Below are positions 15,225-24,110 of a DNA stretch of 64,000 nt, in pieces. How positions within the stretch are numbered: the first letter of the stretch is position 1; the number at the start of each line of letters is the position of its first letter. The DNA comes from Myxococcales bacterium. Lineage in GTDB: Bacteria; Myxococcota; Myxococcia; Myxococcales; Myxococcaceae. The notes below the pieces were generated by a model. It saw only the letters and a list, made by a program, of their open reading frames with translations, was not told the origin of the DNA and searched no databases. The DNA is taken from assembly GCA_020846875.1 (NCBI GenBank), contig JADLDB010000074.1, forward strand, positions 1 through 64,000. The letters are read 5' to 3'. A program made the translations under genes and the position numbers.

Positions 15225-17108
15225 TCAGGGCGTGAGCATCTTCAGCTTGCGCTCCAGATCGGCGCGCTGCGTGGGCCGCTCGGCCGAGTCGGGGTTGTCC
15301 TTGAGGAGCTGCACGGCGCGCCGGAAGGCGTCCAGCGCGCGCGCCTTCTTGCCTGCCTTCATCGAGGCCTCGCCGAGGTGCTCGAGCAGCGTGGGCTCGT
15401 CGGGGGAGCCGCTGACCGCCCGCTCCAGGTAGTCGAGCGCTCCGGCGGTGTCGCCCTTCTTGTGGAGGACCCAGCCCATCGAGTCGAGGAAGGCGGGGCT
15501 CTCTGGCCGCACCGCGAGGGCTTCCTTCATCAACTGCTCCGCCTCCGCGAGATCGCCGCCGCGCTCGGCCAGGGTGTAGGCCACGAAGTTGAGCGCCGCC
15601 GCGTTCTGTGGGTCGCCGGTCAGCACCGCGCGCATCTCCTTGACGGCCTGGGTCCAGTCGCCGTGGCGCTCCAGCGTCACCGCCAGGGAGAAGCGCAGGG
15701 TGTGATCGTCCGGCCGGCCCTTCAAGGCCCCCTGGAAGAGCGCCACCGCGTCGCCCAGCCGGCCCTGCCGCTCGTAGAAGCCGGAGACGGCCTCGAAGGC
15801 GTCGGCGCCGGGCGTGTCGGCGAAGAGCTTCACCAACATCGCCTCTGCGTCCTTCGGCTGGCCGGCGCGCTCGTACCCGCGCGACCAGGCGGCGGTCAGC
15901 CCTGACAACTGCGGCCGCTCCTCGGACAACTTCTTGAAGGCGTCCAGCGCGCTCTTGTGGCGGCCCAGCGAGGACAGCGACATGGCGCGGTGCAGGCGCG
16001 CCTCGAAGTACAGCTCGCCCACCGCCGGGGGCACCGCGTCGAAGGCGTCCAGGGCCTTCTGGAAGGCGCGGCGGCGCTCGTGCACCAGGCCGGCGTAGAA
16101 GTGCAGGCGCGGCTCGACGCCCTGGGCGCGGGCCTTGTCCAGCACCTCGGCTGCGGCCTCGAGCTGCCGCATGGACAGGTAGCTGAAGGCCACCTTCACC
16201 GCGAGCTCGGGATCGCTGCCCAGGGAGAGGAGCTGCTCGAACCAGGCGCGCGCCTCCTGAGGCCTCTCCATCCTCAGCGCGAGGCGGCCGGCGGCCAGCA
16301 GCACCTCCTGGTTGTCCGGCTCCTGCTCGAGCGCCTTCTCCAGCGCCTCGAGGGCTTTGGGGGCTCTTCCCGTGGCCTCGTAGTGCTTGCCCAGCGCCAC
16401 CCACGACTCCACGTCGCCGGGATCGCGGTCCAGGGCGCGCACCAGCAGCCTCTCGGCGCGGGGATCGCCGCGCTCGGCCAGCGCGAGCCCCAGGCGCCGG
16501 TAGCCGATCGGCTCGCCGGGGATCGCGGCGCCCAGGTTCTCCACCACCCGCACCGCGTCGTCCACCTTGCCTTGGTCGAGCCACACCTGCGTCAGCACCA
16601 GGTAGGCGTCGGGGTGGGTGGGCCTGAGCTTGATCGCCCGGGCCAGGTGGGCGCGGGCGCGCGTCGTCTTGTTCGCCTCGTACAGCACCCGGCCCATGAG
16701 CAGCTGCGCGGGCGCGTAGTCGGGGTACTTCTCCACCACCTTCTTGAGCTGCTGCTCGGCGCGGTCGAGCTCCGAGAGGCGAGCGAACTCTTCGGCCAGC
16801 TCGGTCATCAGGTAGGGGTTGGCGTCGTCGGAGGCGAGCGCCAGCCGCAGTTCGTCCAGGGCGATCCGGTGCACGCCGTCGTGGTGGGCGAGCCGGGCCT
16901 TGAGGAAGTGCGCGTAGGAGGCGGCCGACGGGTAGACGTCTTGATCGTCCCGCGAGCCCATGGCCTCGCGCATCGCCGAGACGTCCACCGCCGGCCTGCG
17001 CGGCTCGCCGGCGCTCAAGGGCGCGGCCCACAGAGCCAGGGCGAGCAGCTTGTACCACCGGCGCCCGAAGCGGCGCGCGCCGCGGGACAGGTGCTCCTTG
17101 AGGTTCAC
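15225..17108 (-). CDS. Exported TPR-repeat protein
   Basis: 627 residues from a GTG at 17108, preceded by AAGGA about eleven bases upstream. A basic N-terminus and hydrophobic stretch (WYKLLALALWAAPLSAG) form a signal peptide. The rest is about fifteen tetratricopeptide repeats, recognisable by G-Y-A-P spacing (for example YPDYAPAQLLMGRVLYE, DPGDVESWVALGKHYEATG, SPAFLDSMGWVLHKKGD). It begins 19 bases after the sgmT stop. TPR solenoids mediate protein contacts; partners are unknown. A periplasmic or outer-membrane-associated role is inferred from the signal peptide. The frame continues upstream into sgmT but that part is shadow. Confidence 0.88.
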   Translation of the reverse strand: MNLKEHLSRGARRFGRRWYKLLALALWAAPLSAGEPRRPAVDVSAMREAMGSRDDQDVYPSAASYAHFLKARLAHHDGVHRIALDELRLALASDDANPYLMTELAEEFARLSELDRAEQQLKKVVEKYPDYAPAQLLMGRVLYEANKTTRARAHLARAIKLRPTHPDAYLVLTQVWLDQGKVDDAVRVVENLGAAIPGEPIGYRRLGLALAERGDPRAERLLVRALDRDPGDVESWVALGKHYEATGRAPKALEALEKALEQEPDNQEVLLAAGRLALRMERPQEARAWFEQLLSLGSDPELAVKVAFSYLSMRQLEAAAEVLDKARAQGVEPRLHFYAGLVHERRRAFQKALDAFDAVPPAVGELYFEARLHRAMSLSSLGRHKSALDAFKKLSEERPQLSGLTAAWSRGYERAGQPKDAEAMLVKLFADTPGADAFEAVSGFYERQGRLGDAVALFQGALKGRPDDHTLRFSLAVTLERHGDWTQAVKEMRAVLTGDPQNAAALNFVAYTLAERGGDLAEAEQLMKEALAVRPESPAFLDSMGWVLHKKGDTAGALDYLERAVSGSPDEPTLLEHLGEASMKAGKKARALDAFRRAVQLLKDNPDSAERPTQRADLERKLKMLTP

Positions 17109-17127
17109 TTCGACACGTTCCTTTTCG

Positions 17128-19440
17128 TCACGACAGCAACTGCTCCAGCACGGCCTCTCCGTCGCCCGGGGCGTCGCGCACGTCCGCCATGCGCGAGCGG
17201 TAGGTGACGTGCTCGGCCTCGAGCCGCGCGCACAGCCGGCCCACCAGGGGGCGCGCCGAGTCCACCGCCGTCTCGGGCAACAGGAGCGCAAACACGCCCT
17301 CGCCCAGGTGGCCCACCACGTCGGGCGCGCGCAGCTCGCGGCGCACCAGGGCCACGCAGGCCTGCAGCTTGGGGCCGGGCGGCATGGACGGCCTGAGCAC
17401 CGCCAGGGTCAAGGGGCGCGCGTAGCGCACGCTGCGGGACAGCTCCTGGGTGAGCCGGTTGACGATGCCCAGGTGATCGAAGAGGCCCGTCTCGGGATCA
17501 TTGCCCGGGCCAGGGCGGACCGTGGGGCGGGCGCCGCTGCGCTGGATGGCGGTGCCGACGCGGTTGAGCAGGCCGGAGAGCGCGAAGGGCTTGGTGATGG
17601 AGTCCACCGCGCCGAGCTCGAGGGCGCGCAGCTTCTCGCCGATCTCCGGGCTGCCGGCGATCAGCACCACGGGGATGTCGCGGGTGCCCGCGCTGGCCTT
17701 GAGCTCGCGCAGCGCCTCCAGGCCGTCCTTGTTGGGCATGAAGGCGTCCATGACGATCACGTCGGGGTGCAGGGCCTGAGCGCGGAGGATCACCTCGTCG
17801 CCGTCGCGCGCCGTCTCCACCCGGTAGTGGCCAGACAGCCCCATCGACGCCACGCGCAGCAGCACCGGATCGTCCTCGGCCAACAGCACCAGCGGGACGT
17901 CGGTGCGCGCGTCGGCAGCCTTCCGCTCGGCCTCCACCTTGATGGGGAGGGTGAAGGCGAACAGCGCGCCGCCACCCTCGGGCGCCTCGGCCCAGATCTC
18001 CCCGCCGTGCCGCTCCACGTAGTCGCGGCAGATGGACAGCCCCAGCCCGCGGGAGCGCTCGAAGGCGAGCAGCAGCTCGTTGGGATCCTTCACCACGCCG
18101 TCGTCCTTCACCTCCACCAGGGCCACGTCGCCGTCGGGCCGCGTCTTGAGGCGGGCGCGCACGGTGAGCTCCTTGAGCTCCCTGGCGTGGGTGAGGGAGT
18201 TGGTGATCAGGTTCTGAAGCACCTGGCGGATCTTCTGCTCGTCGCCCAGCACCGGCAGGCTCAAGGGGGCCTCCGCGCGCAAGCTGACGCCCTTCTCCCG
18301 GGTGAGGATCTGCAGATCGCGCACCGTCTCCTGGCACGTCTCGGCGACGTCCATGGTGCGGGTGAAGAGGACGATCCGCCCGTCTTCCCCTCGGCTCTTC
18401 TCCAGCAGGTTCTCCACCAACTCGAGCACCTTCTTGCTGGTCCTCTGGATCACCTCGGTGGAGGTGCGCTGGGGCGCGGACAACGCCTTGTCGGTGAGCA
18501 GCAGGTGGGCGTGGCCGATCAGCACGTTGAGGGGCGCGCGCAGATCGTGGGTCAGCACCGCCAGCAGCTCGTTCTTCTTGCGATCGAGCGCCTTGAGCCG
18601 GTTGTTGGCCTCGATCAGCTCGCGGTAGCGGTCGACGTAGGCGGCTTCCAGAGAGGCGCGGGTGCGGGCCTCGAGATCGCGGGACAGCTCGCGCTCCGCC
18701 GCGTCCTTCAGCGTCACCGCGAGCGCCTCGAGGAAGTCCCGCTCCTCGCGCTCGAGGGGCTCCTTCCGCTTGAGGATCAACGCCGCCACGCCCTCGCCGT
18801 CGCAGGGCAACGGCACCACCCAGCCCGCGTCGGACTCCACCGGCTCGCGGCCTTCCAGCGCCCTGCGCAGCCCGGGCGTCACCGCCAGATCCACCGGCAG
18901 CCTCGCCCCCGCGTCGAGGAGAAAGGCCCGTCGCGGGCCCTGCCCTTCCAGCGCGAGGGCCTGCACCTGCTCGCAGGCCAGCACCTCGCGCAGGCGAGCC
19001 GTCACGCGGCGGGCCACGTCGTCCAGCGAGGCGCGGCGCTCGCGGGTGAGCTCGAGGAGCAATTCCAGCCGCGCCCGCACCAATTCGTCCCGCTGGGTGA
19101 GGCGCCGCGCCTTGAGGCTGGCGGCGAGCAGCTTCTCCAGCACCTCGCCAGAGTCGAAGACGGCGTCGACGTCCAGCGCCCGCGCCACCGCCGCCGGCAC
19201 CTGCGCGCCGTCCAACAGCACCGGCAGCCGCTTGAGCTGTGGGACGCGCCGCACCGCCTGGAGCGCCGCCCGCGCCGCCCGGCTGGACGTGGCCAGCACC
19301 ACCGCGTCCGCCGCAGCGACACGCTGCAGCTGCGTCACCCGCGCCACCGTCTCACACCGGTACCCGCGCGCCTGGAGGCGCTGGGCGAGCGGGCCCGCCC
19401 GGCCACCGACGATCAACACGCGGCCAGAGGAGGACGACAC
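17128..19440 (-). CDS. sgmT: SgmT-like hybrid histidine kinase with c-di-GMP receptor GGDEF domain
   Basis: 770 residues from a GTG. Domains in order: a receiver-like N-terminal segment without the phosphorylation Asp (1-110), GAF (~130-260), HisKA with the phosphoacceptor in LTHDLRAPLN (~300), HATPase with NLITNSLTHA and GLGLSICRDYVERHGG, a receiver domain with VMDAFMPNKDG (~500-615), and a C-terminal GGDEF-like domain. In the last, the active site is GEGVF instead of GG(D/E)EF, while five residues earlier RAPD fits the inhibitory-site RxxD. M. xanthus SgmT has this architecture and binds c-di-GMP through such a degenerate GGDEF domain, controlling extracellular matrix with the regulator DigR. 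Location beside bacNOP-padC also agrees. No strong ribosome binding site; see the -10-like box at 19447. Confidence 0.85.
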   Translation of the reverse strand: MSSSSGRVLIVGGRAGPLAQRLQARGYRCETVARVTQLQRVAAADAVVLATSSRAARAALQAVRRVPQLKRLPVLLDGAQVPAAVARALDVDAVFDSGEVLEKLLAASLKARRLTQRDELVRARLELLLELTRERRASLDDVARRVTARLREVLACEQVQALALEGQGPRRAFLLDAGARLPVDLAVTPGLRRALEGREPVESDAGWVVPLPCDGEGVAALILKRKEPLEREERDFLEALAVTLKDAAERELSRDLEARTRASLEAAYVDRYRELIEANNRLKALDRKKNELLAVLTHDLRAPLNVLIGHAHLLLTDKALSAPQRTSTEVIQRTSKKVLELVENLLEKSRGEDGRIVLFTRTMDVAETCQETVRDLQILTREKGVSLRAEAPLSLPVLGDEQKIRQVLQNLITNSLTHARELKELTVRARLKTRPDGDVALVEVKDDGVVKDPNELLLAFERSRGLGLSICRDYVERHGGEIWAEAPEGGGALFAFTLPIKVEAERKAADARTDVPLVLLAEDDPVLLRVASMGLSGHYRVETARDGDEVILRAQALHPDVIVMDAFMPNKDGLEALRELKASAGTRDIPVVLIAGSPEIGEKLRALELGAVDSITKPFALSGLLNRVGTAIQRSGARPTVRPGPGNDPETGLFDHLGIVNRLTQELSRSVRYARPLTLAVLRPSMPPGPKLQACVALVRRELRAPDVVGHLGEGVFALLLPETAVDSARPLVGRLCARLEAEHVTYRSRMADVRDAPGDGEAVLEQLLS

Positions 19441-19446
19441 GACGCG

Positions 19447-19452
19447 ATTCTA
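19447..19452 (-). promoter_or_regulatory. Candidate -10 box just upstream of sgmT start
   Basis: TAGAAT on the minus strand ends six bases before the GTG of sgmT. If used, transcription would begin at or near the start codon, giving a leaderless message; no Shine-Dalgarno sequence is seen. The 10-mer CGCTAGAATC around it recurs upstream of the MshEN gene at 40804-40813. No good -35 is present. Confidence 0.3.
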
Positions 19453-19581
19453 GCGTAACCGAGGCTTGAGGCCCGCCAAGTCGAGGGGGGATGTGGGGAA
19501 ATTCGGCCTGCATTCTGAAATTCCGATGGGCGAGGACGGGGGCTATGGTGCCACCGGCCGACCAGCGCCCACACAGGTCCC

Positions 19582-21753
19582 ATGCACCGCACATCGCTCG
19601 CGTTCCTCGTCGCCTTCTCCGCCGTCGCAGCCGCGCAGACCTCGGATGAGTGGAGCACCTTTCCGCCCGCCCAGCCGGCCCCCACGCAGCCCGCGCCTGC
19701 CAAGCCTCCACCGAAGGCGGCCCCGGCGAAGCCCCCGGCCACCGCACCGGCTGCGCCTGCCCGGGCGACTTCTGCGGCGCCTCCGAAGTCGAGTCCTTCG
19801 GCGACGACGGCCGCACCGCAGCCGGCCGCGGACGGAGGTGTGGACGAGTTCGCCGAGCTCCCCATCGTCTCGCAGAAGGAGCGCTACCTGCCGGGCACCG
19901 AGCCGCACAGCCCCTCGACGTGGGGGAACGCCTGGAACGCGAAGGAGAACTCGCGCGTCACGTCGGGGCAGTACGGGATTGGCACCGTCTTCGTGCCGTC
20001 CGCCCGCCTGGGCCCCAGGGGCGTGGTGCGGGTGTCCTTCCTCGGTGAGTACTTCAACCAGACGGACTTCCCGGTGAAGGGGGCGCAGAACATCCGCTCG
20101 GCGATCACCTTCGCGGCCAGCTTCGTGCCCATCACCTGGCTGGAGGTCTTCCTGGCCTATGGCGCCTCGGCCAACACCAACAACAAGACGTCGCCCAACC
20201 TCTTGCAGGCGCTGGGCGATCTGACCTTCGGCGTGAAGGGCAGCTACCAGTTCTTCGACGGCTTCCACGCGGCGGCCGACCTGCGGCTGCTCACCTTCGC
20301 GGGCGTGGGCAACCAGGGGGTGGACAAGTTCGCCGTCGGCTTCGAGCCCACGCTGATCGCCACCTATGACTGGCGCGCGCTGTCGAAGAGCCTGCCCATC
20401 GTCTCCACGGTGTCGCTGGGCTTCACCTTCGACTCCACCGGTGGCCTGGTCACCAACCAGACGCTCAACGCCTCGGAGGAGTTCGCCCTGGGCATCAATG
20501 AGTACCACCGGATCAACTTCGGCCTGGCGATCGAGGTCCCGCTGCCCATCGCCACGCCCTTCCTCGAGTACTACCTGGCAGGCCCCCTGGGCGTGCCGGG
20601 CGGCAGCCTCACCGGCCCCGACAACCGGCCCGTCGCGGTCACCGACGCGATGCCGCAGAACCTGAACCTGGGCGCGAAGATCACCGCGATCAAGGATCTC
20701 ACCATCACCTCGGGCGTGAACATCGGCCTGACGCGCTCGGTCGGCCTGGGCGTGCCGGCCACGACCCCCTGGAACTTCTACGTCGCCGCGTCCTTCGCCA
20801 TCGATCCCTTCCAGCGCGGGGAGACGAAGTTCATCGACACGGTGCGGATGAAGAAGGTGGAGACCATCAAGCCCCCGCCGCGCATGGAAGGCACCATCAC
20901 CGACAAGGAGACGGGCAAGCCGGTGGCCGGGGCGATCGTCGCCATCGGGACCAGCCCGAAGGTGGCCTCCGACGAGCAGGGCGCGTTCACCACCCACGAG
21001 GTGAAGGCCGCCAGGGTGACGCTCAAGGTGACCCGCGACGGCTACAAGGCGCTGGAGCAGGCGCTCGATCTGCCGGCGGATCCGACCAAGCCCTTGCCGA
21101 AGCTGACCCTGGTGCTGGAGCCGGAGGTGAAGAAGGCGACGTTCTCGATCACCGTCACGGCGGCAAAGAAGCCGGTCAAGGCGCAGGTGTCCTTGAAGGG
21201 CGACGGGGAGGGCACCGGCTCGGCGCAGGTGGAGTCGGGCGACGCCCCGACGGCGGCCGAGCTGCCGGCAGGCAAGTACGTGATCAACGTGATCGCCGAG
21301 GGCTTCCTGGCCAAGACGCGCGAGGTGCAGATCAGCGCCGGCGCCACCATGAACGTGGCCTTCGAGCTGGAGGCCGCCCCGAAGAAGCCGCTGGTCGTCT
21401 TCAAGGGCGACAAGATCGAGATCCTCCAGCAGGTCCACTTCCAGACGGGCAAGGCGGTGATCATGGCCGACTCCAACAGCCTGCTGCAGCAGGTGGTGGA
21501 CTCGATCGTGAAGAACGGCGTCAAGCGCGTGCGCGTGGAAGGCCACACCGACAACCGCGGGAAGAAGGAAGCCAACCAGAAGCTGTCCGAGGATCGCGCG
21601 CGTGCGGTGGCCGACTACCTCATCGCACAGGGGATCGAGGCCGCACGGATCGAGTCGGTGGGCTATGGTGACTCCAAGCCGATCGCACCCAACCTCACCG
21701 CGCGGGGCCGAGAGCTGAATCGCCGCGTGGAGTTCATCGTGCTGGAGAAGTAG
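19582..21753 (+). CDS. OmpA-family outer membrane protein with CarboxypepD-type domain
   Basis: 723 residues. Residues 1-19 are a signal peptide (MHRTSLAFLVAFSAVAAAQ). A Pro/Ala/Thr-rich linker runs to about 80. Residues ~90-420 are beta-rich with alternating hydrophobic strands, like an outer membrane barrel. Residues ~435-515 resemble a carboxypeptidase regulatory-like domain (GTITDKETGKPVAGAIVAIG), and a second similar fold follows. The last ~115 residues are a peptidoglycan-binding OmpA domain (VEGHTDNRGKKEANQKLSEDR, ending RRVEFIVLEK). It probably anchors the outer membrane to the wall. Three bases separate it from the following lipoprotein gene, indicating an operon. Confidence 0.88.
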   Translation: MHRTSLAFLVAFSAVAAAQTSDEWSTFPPAQPAPTQPAPAKPPPKAAPAKPPATAPAAPARATSAAPPKSSPSATTAAPQPAADGGVDEFAELPIVSQKERYLPGTEPHSPSTWGNAWNAKENSRVTSGQYGIGTVFVPSARLGPRGVVRVSFLGEYFNQTDFPVKGAQNIRSAITFAASFVPITWLEVFLAYGASANTNNKTSPNLLQALGDLTFGVKGSYQFFDGFHAAADLRLLTFAGVGNQGVDKFAVGFEPTLIATYDWRALSKSLPIVSTVSLGFTFDSTGGLVTNQTLNASEEFALGINEYHRINFGLAIEVPLPIATPFLEYYLAGPLGVPGGSLTGPDNRPVAVTDAMPQNLNLGAKITAIKDLTITSGVNIGLTRSVGLGVPATTPWNFYVAASFAIDPFQRGETKFIDTVRMKKVETIKPPPRMEGTITDKETGKPVAGAIVAIGTSPKVASDEQGAFTTHEVKAARVTLKVTRDGYKALEQALDLPADPTKPLPKLTLVLEPEVKKATFSITVTAAKKPVKAQVSLKGDGEGTGSAQVESGDAPTAAELPAGKYVINVIAEGFLAKTREVQISAGATMNVAFELEAAPKKPLVVFKGDKIEILQQVHFQTGKAVIMADSNSLLQQVVDSIVKNGVKRVRVEGHTDNRGKKEANQKLSEDRARAVADYLIAQGIEAARIESVGYGDSKPIAPNLTARGRELNRRVEFIVLEK

Positions 21754-21756
21754 CTC

Positions 21757-23373
21757 ATGCGCAGGCCCGTCCTGGTGGTGCTCGCGGTGCTCCTCGGGGG
21801 ATGCGGGGGCGAGCCGCCGCCTCCTCCTCCGCCGCCGCCTCCTCCGCAGGTGTTCCTCACCATCTCCCAGGCGACGGTGGTGGGTGACAAGATCACCGGG
21901 CGGGTCAGCGTCAGCGGCTGCACCAACGTGACGCAGGTGCAGATCCTTCAGGGCGGCGCCTTCCTGGCGGACGCGATGTTCACCAAGAGCCCGACGGAGA
22001 TCACCCTGCCGGCGTCCCTCTTCTCCAGCCTCTACTCGCGGCTGGGGATCGCCGCGAACCTCACGCTGACCGCCAAGGTGGTGTGCGCGGACGGGCGGGA
22101 GAACACCTCGCAGCCGGTGGGGGTGAAGTTCTTCCCGGTGGCCTCGAAGTTCTCGCTGGGCGGCACGCAGGTGATGCCCGACGCCTTCGTCGCGGAAGGG
22201 GGCCTGGGCGGGACGCCGGTGGGCTTCATCGGCTGCGTGGGCACCGCCATCGGCACCGCGCTGGGCAAGGCCGACACCATGGGTAACGTGCCCACCTACA
22301 ACGAGTCGCTGCCCTTCGCCTGCGGCTACGACACGGAGATCAGCGAGCGCAGCCCGGTCACCGGCACGCGCTGGGTGCTGCAGCCCGGCCAGGGCGCCTA
22401 CGCCATCGACGGCAGCTTGAACGTCACCGCGCAGTTCATGGGCAACCTGAGGCGGATGGGCGTGGCGCGGGACGGCAGCGGCATCTTCTGGATGGAGGCG
22501 GCCCCCACCCCGGTGGCGATGAAGCTGAACCCAATGGGCGGCGGCAGCCCGGTGGTGTGGACCAGCCCCGCGGGCGGCACCGTCAATTCCACGCCGGTGG
22601 TGAGCGTGGGGGACAACACCGTCACCCTGTCCACGTGGCAGTACAACGTGGGCACCGCGGTCGGGAACATCGTCGTCTTCAAGTACAACTTCCTCACCGG
22701 GGCGCTGACCAACGGCGTGGGGCCCGGCATGGGGCCGCCGATCGTCTTCAGCCAGCAGTTCCCCATGCTGAACCAGCCGATCACCCCGTACGCGGCCTTC
22801 AACGCCGACGGCACCTTGATCATCCTCCCGCTGCTCTCGGTGGACGTGTCCGGCACGGTGCGCACCACCATCCTCGCGTGCTCGACCAGCCCGGTGGGCA
22901 GCCAGTGCACGGGGATGGATCGCCGGTGGACGTCGCGCACCTTCGACGGCGTGGTGAACCTGGTGCTGCCCTTCAGCGCGGGGAACTACTTCGCGGCGGT
23001 GGGCCCCTACCAGGCGTGGTTCCTCTCTGCCCAGGGCGGCGCGGTCAAGAACCTGGGCGAGCAACCCCTGCGTCCGTCCGGCAGCCTGCAGATCCTCGGC
23101 GTGCAGCCGGGAGTGGACGCCGAGTTCTACCTGCTCAACGGGCCGGCCAGCGAGACGACCACCACCTACCCGGTGGAGATCGTCGCCACCGACAAGCCGG
23201 AGGACGGCGAGCTGTGGCGCTTCGAGCAGGGCAGCGGCGAGTCACCGGTCGCCGCCATGTACATGTCCGTCGACGACAGCGGCCAGGCGTGGCTGCGCGT
23301 GGGGCCAGACCAGGTGAAGCCGCTCACCAACGGCGAGTACCGCTTCGTGCGCGGGCCGACGCCCATCCCGTAG
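21757..23373 (+). CDS. Hypothetical lipoprotein with poly-Pro linker
   Basis: 538 residues. MRRPVLVVLAVLLGGC is a lipoprotein signal, followed by a run of about eleven prolines. The mature protein is beta-rich with Gly, Thr and Asn, with scattered repeats of the kind seen in propeller or adhesin-like folds (FKYNFLTGALTNGVGPG, YAAFNADGTLIILPLLSVD). Four to five Cys may form disulfides. The family is not recognised. It follows the OmpA gene by three bases, so the pair may act together at the outer membrane. Its stop is two bases from the stop of convergent tlyA. Confidence 0.8.
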   Translation: MRRPVLVVLAVLLGGCGGEPPPPPPPPPPPQVFLTISQATVVGDKITGRVSVSGCTNVTQVQILQGGAFLADAMFTKSPTEITLPASLFSSLYSRLGIAANLTLTAKVVCADGRENTSQPVGVKFFPVASKFSLGGTQVMPDAFVAEGGLGGTPVGFIGCVGTAIGTALGKADTMGNVPTYNESLPFACGYDTEISERSPVTGTRWVLQPGQGAYAIDGSLNVTAQFMGNLRRMGVARDGSGIFWMEAAPTPVAMKLNPMGGGSPVVWTSPAGGTVNSTPVVSVGDNTVTLSTWQYNVGTAVGNIVVFKYNFLTGALTNGVGPGMGPPIVFSQQFPMLNQPITPYAAFNADGTLIILPLLSVDVSGTVRTTILACSTSPVGSQCTGMDRRWTSRTFDGVVNLVLPFSAGNYFAAVGPYQAWFLSAQGGAVKNLGEQPLRPSGSLQILGVQPGVDAEFYLLNGPASETTTTYPVEIVATDKPEDGELWRFEQGSGESPVAAMYMSVDDSGQAWLRVGPDQVKPLTNGEYRFVRGPTPIP

Positions 23374-23375
23374 AG

Positions 23376-24110
23376 TCAGGCGCGGCGGGCGACCAGCAGC
23401 GCCTCCACGTTGCCCGCTGGCCCTGGCACCGGCGAGTCGATGAGGCCGATCACCTCGAGGCCCGCGGCGCCCACGAAGGCGCGGATCGAGTCGATCGCCT
23501 CCTGCCGCGCCGCCGCGTCCCGCACCACCCCACCCTTGTCGATCCGATCCGGGCCCACCTCGAACTGCGGCTTCACCAGCGCCACCAAGAGGCCCTTCGG
23601 GAGCAGCTTCGGCAGCACCGCCGGCAGCACCAGCTTGAGCGAGATGAAGGACACGTCGATCACCACCACCCCCACCGGTGCGGGGAGATCGTCGTCGGTG
23701 AGGTGCCGGGCGTTGACGCGCTCGTGGCTCACCACCCGCGGATCGACGCGCAGCTTCTCGTGCAACTGCCCGCGCCCCACGTCAATGGCGTGCACCTTCG
23801 CCGCGCCTTCCTGCAGCAGGCAGTCGGTGAAGCCGCCGGTGCTGGCGCCGATGTCCGCGCACACCTGGCCGCGCACGTCGAGGTGGAAGGCGTCCAGCGC
23901 GCCCTTGAGCTTGAGGCCGCCGCGCGACACGTAGGGCAGCACCTCGCCCTTCTTGCGCAGCTCGGCGTCCACCGGCACCCGCGTGCCTGGCTTGTCGACG
24001 CGCTGCCCGCCCACCACCACCTGCCCGGCGAGGATCAACGCCTGCGCCTTCGTGCGCGTCTCGGCCAGCCCGCGCTCCACCACCAGCACGTCGAGGCGCT
24101 CCTTCTTCAC
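23376..24110 (-). CDS. tlyA: TlyA-family rRNA 2'-O-methyltransferase
   Basis: 244 residues. An N-terminal S4 RNA-binding domain ([20 protein letters not shown] through [11 protein letters not shown]) is followed by an FtsJ/RrmJ-type methyltransferase with the SAM loop [16 protein letters not shown] at about residues 85-100 and the catalytic block ([12 protein letters not shown], then [11 protein letters not shown]). TlyA enzymes methylate the ribose of cytidines in 16S and/or 23S rRNA and affect capreomycin sensitivity. The GTG start overlaps the dxs stop (GTGA). Last gene of the long series that begins at the ECF sigma gene. Confidence 0.94.
   Translation of the reverse strand: MKKERLDVLVVERGLAETRTKAQALILAGQVVVGGQRVDKPGTRVPVDAELRKKGEVLPYVSRGGLKLKGALDAFHLDVRGQVCADIGASTGGFTDCLLQEGAAKVHAIDVGRGQLHEKLRVDPRVVSHERVNARHLTDDDLPAPVGVVVIDVSFISLKLVLPAVLPKLLPKGLLVALVKPQFEVGPDRIDKGGVVRDAAARQEAIDSIRAFVGAAGLEVIGLIDSPVPGPAGNVEALLVARRA

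Noticed and set aside
19543-23064. A 1173-residue minus-strand open frame
   Set aside because: It lies antisense to the OmpA and lipoprotein genes, which have signal peptides and family motifs.
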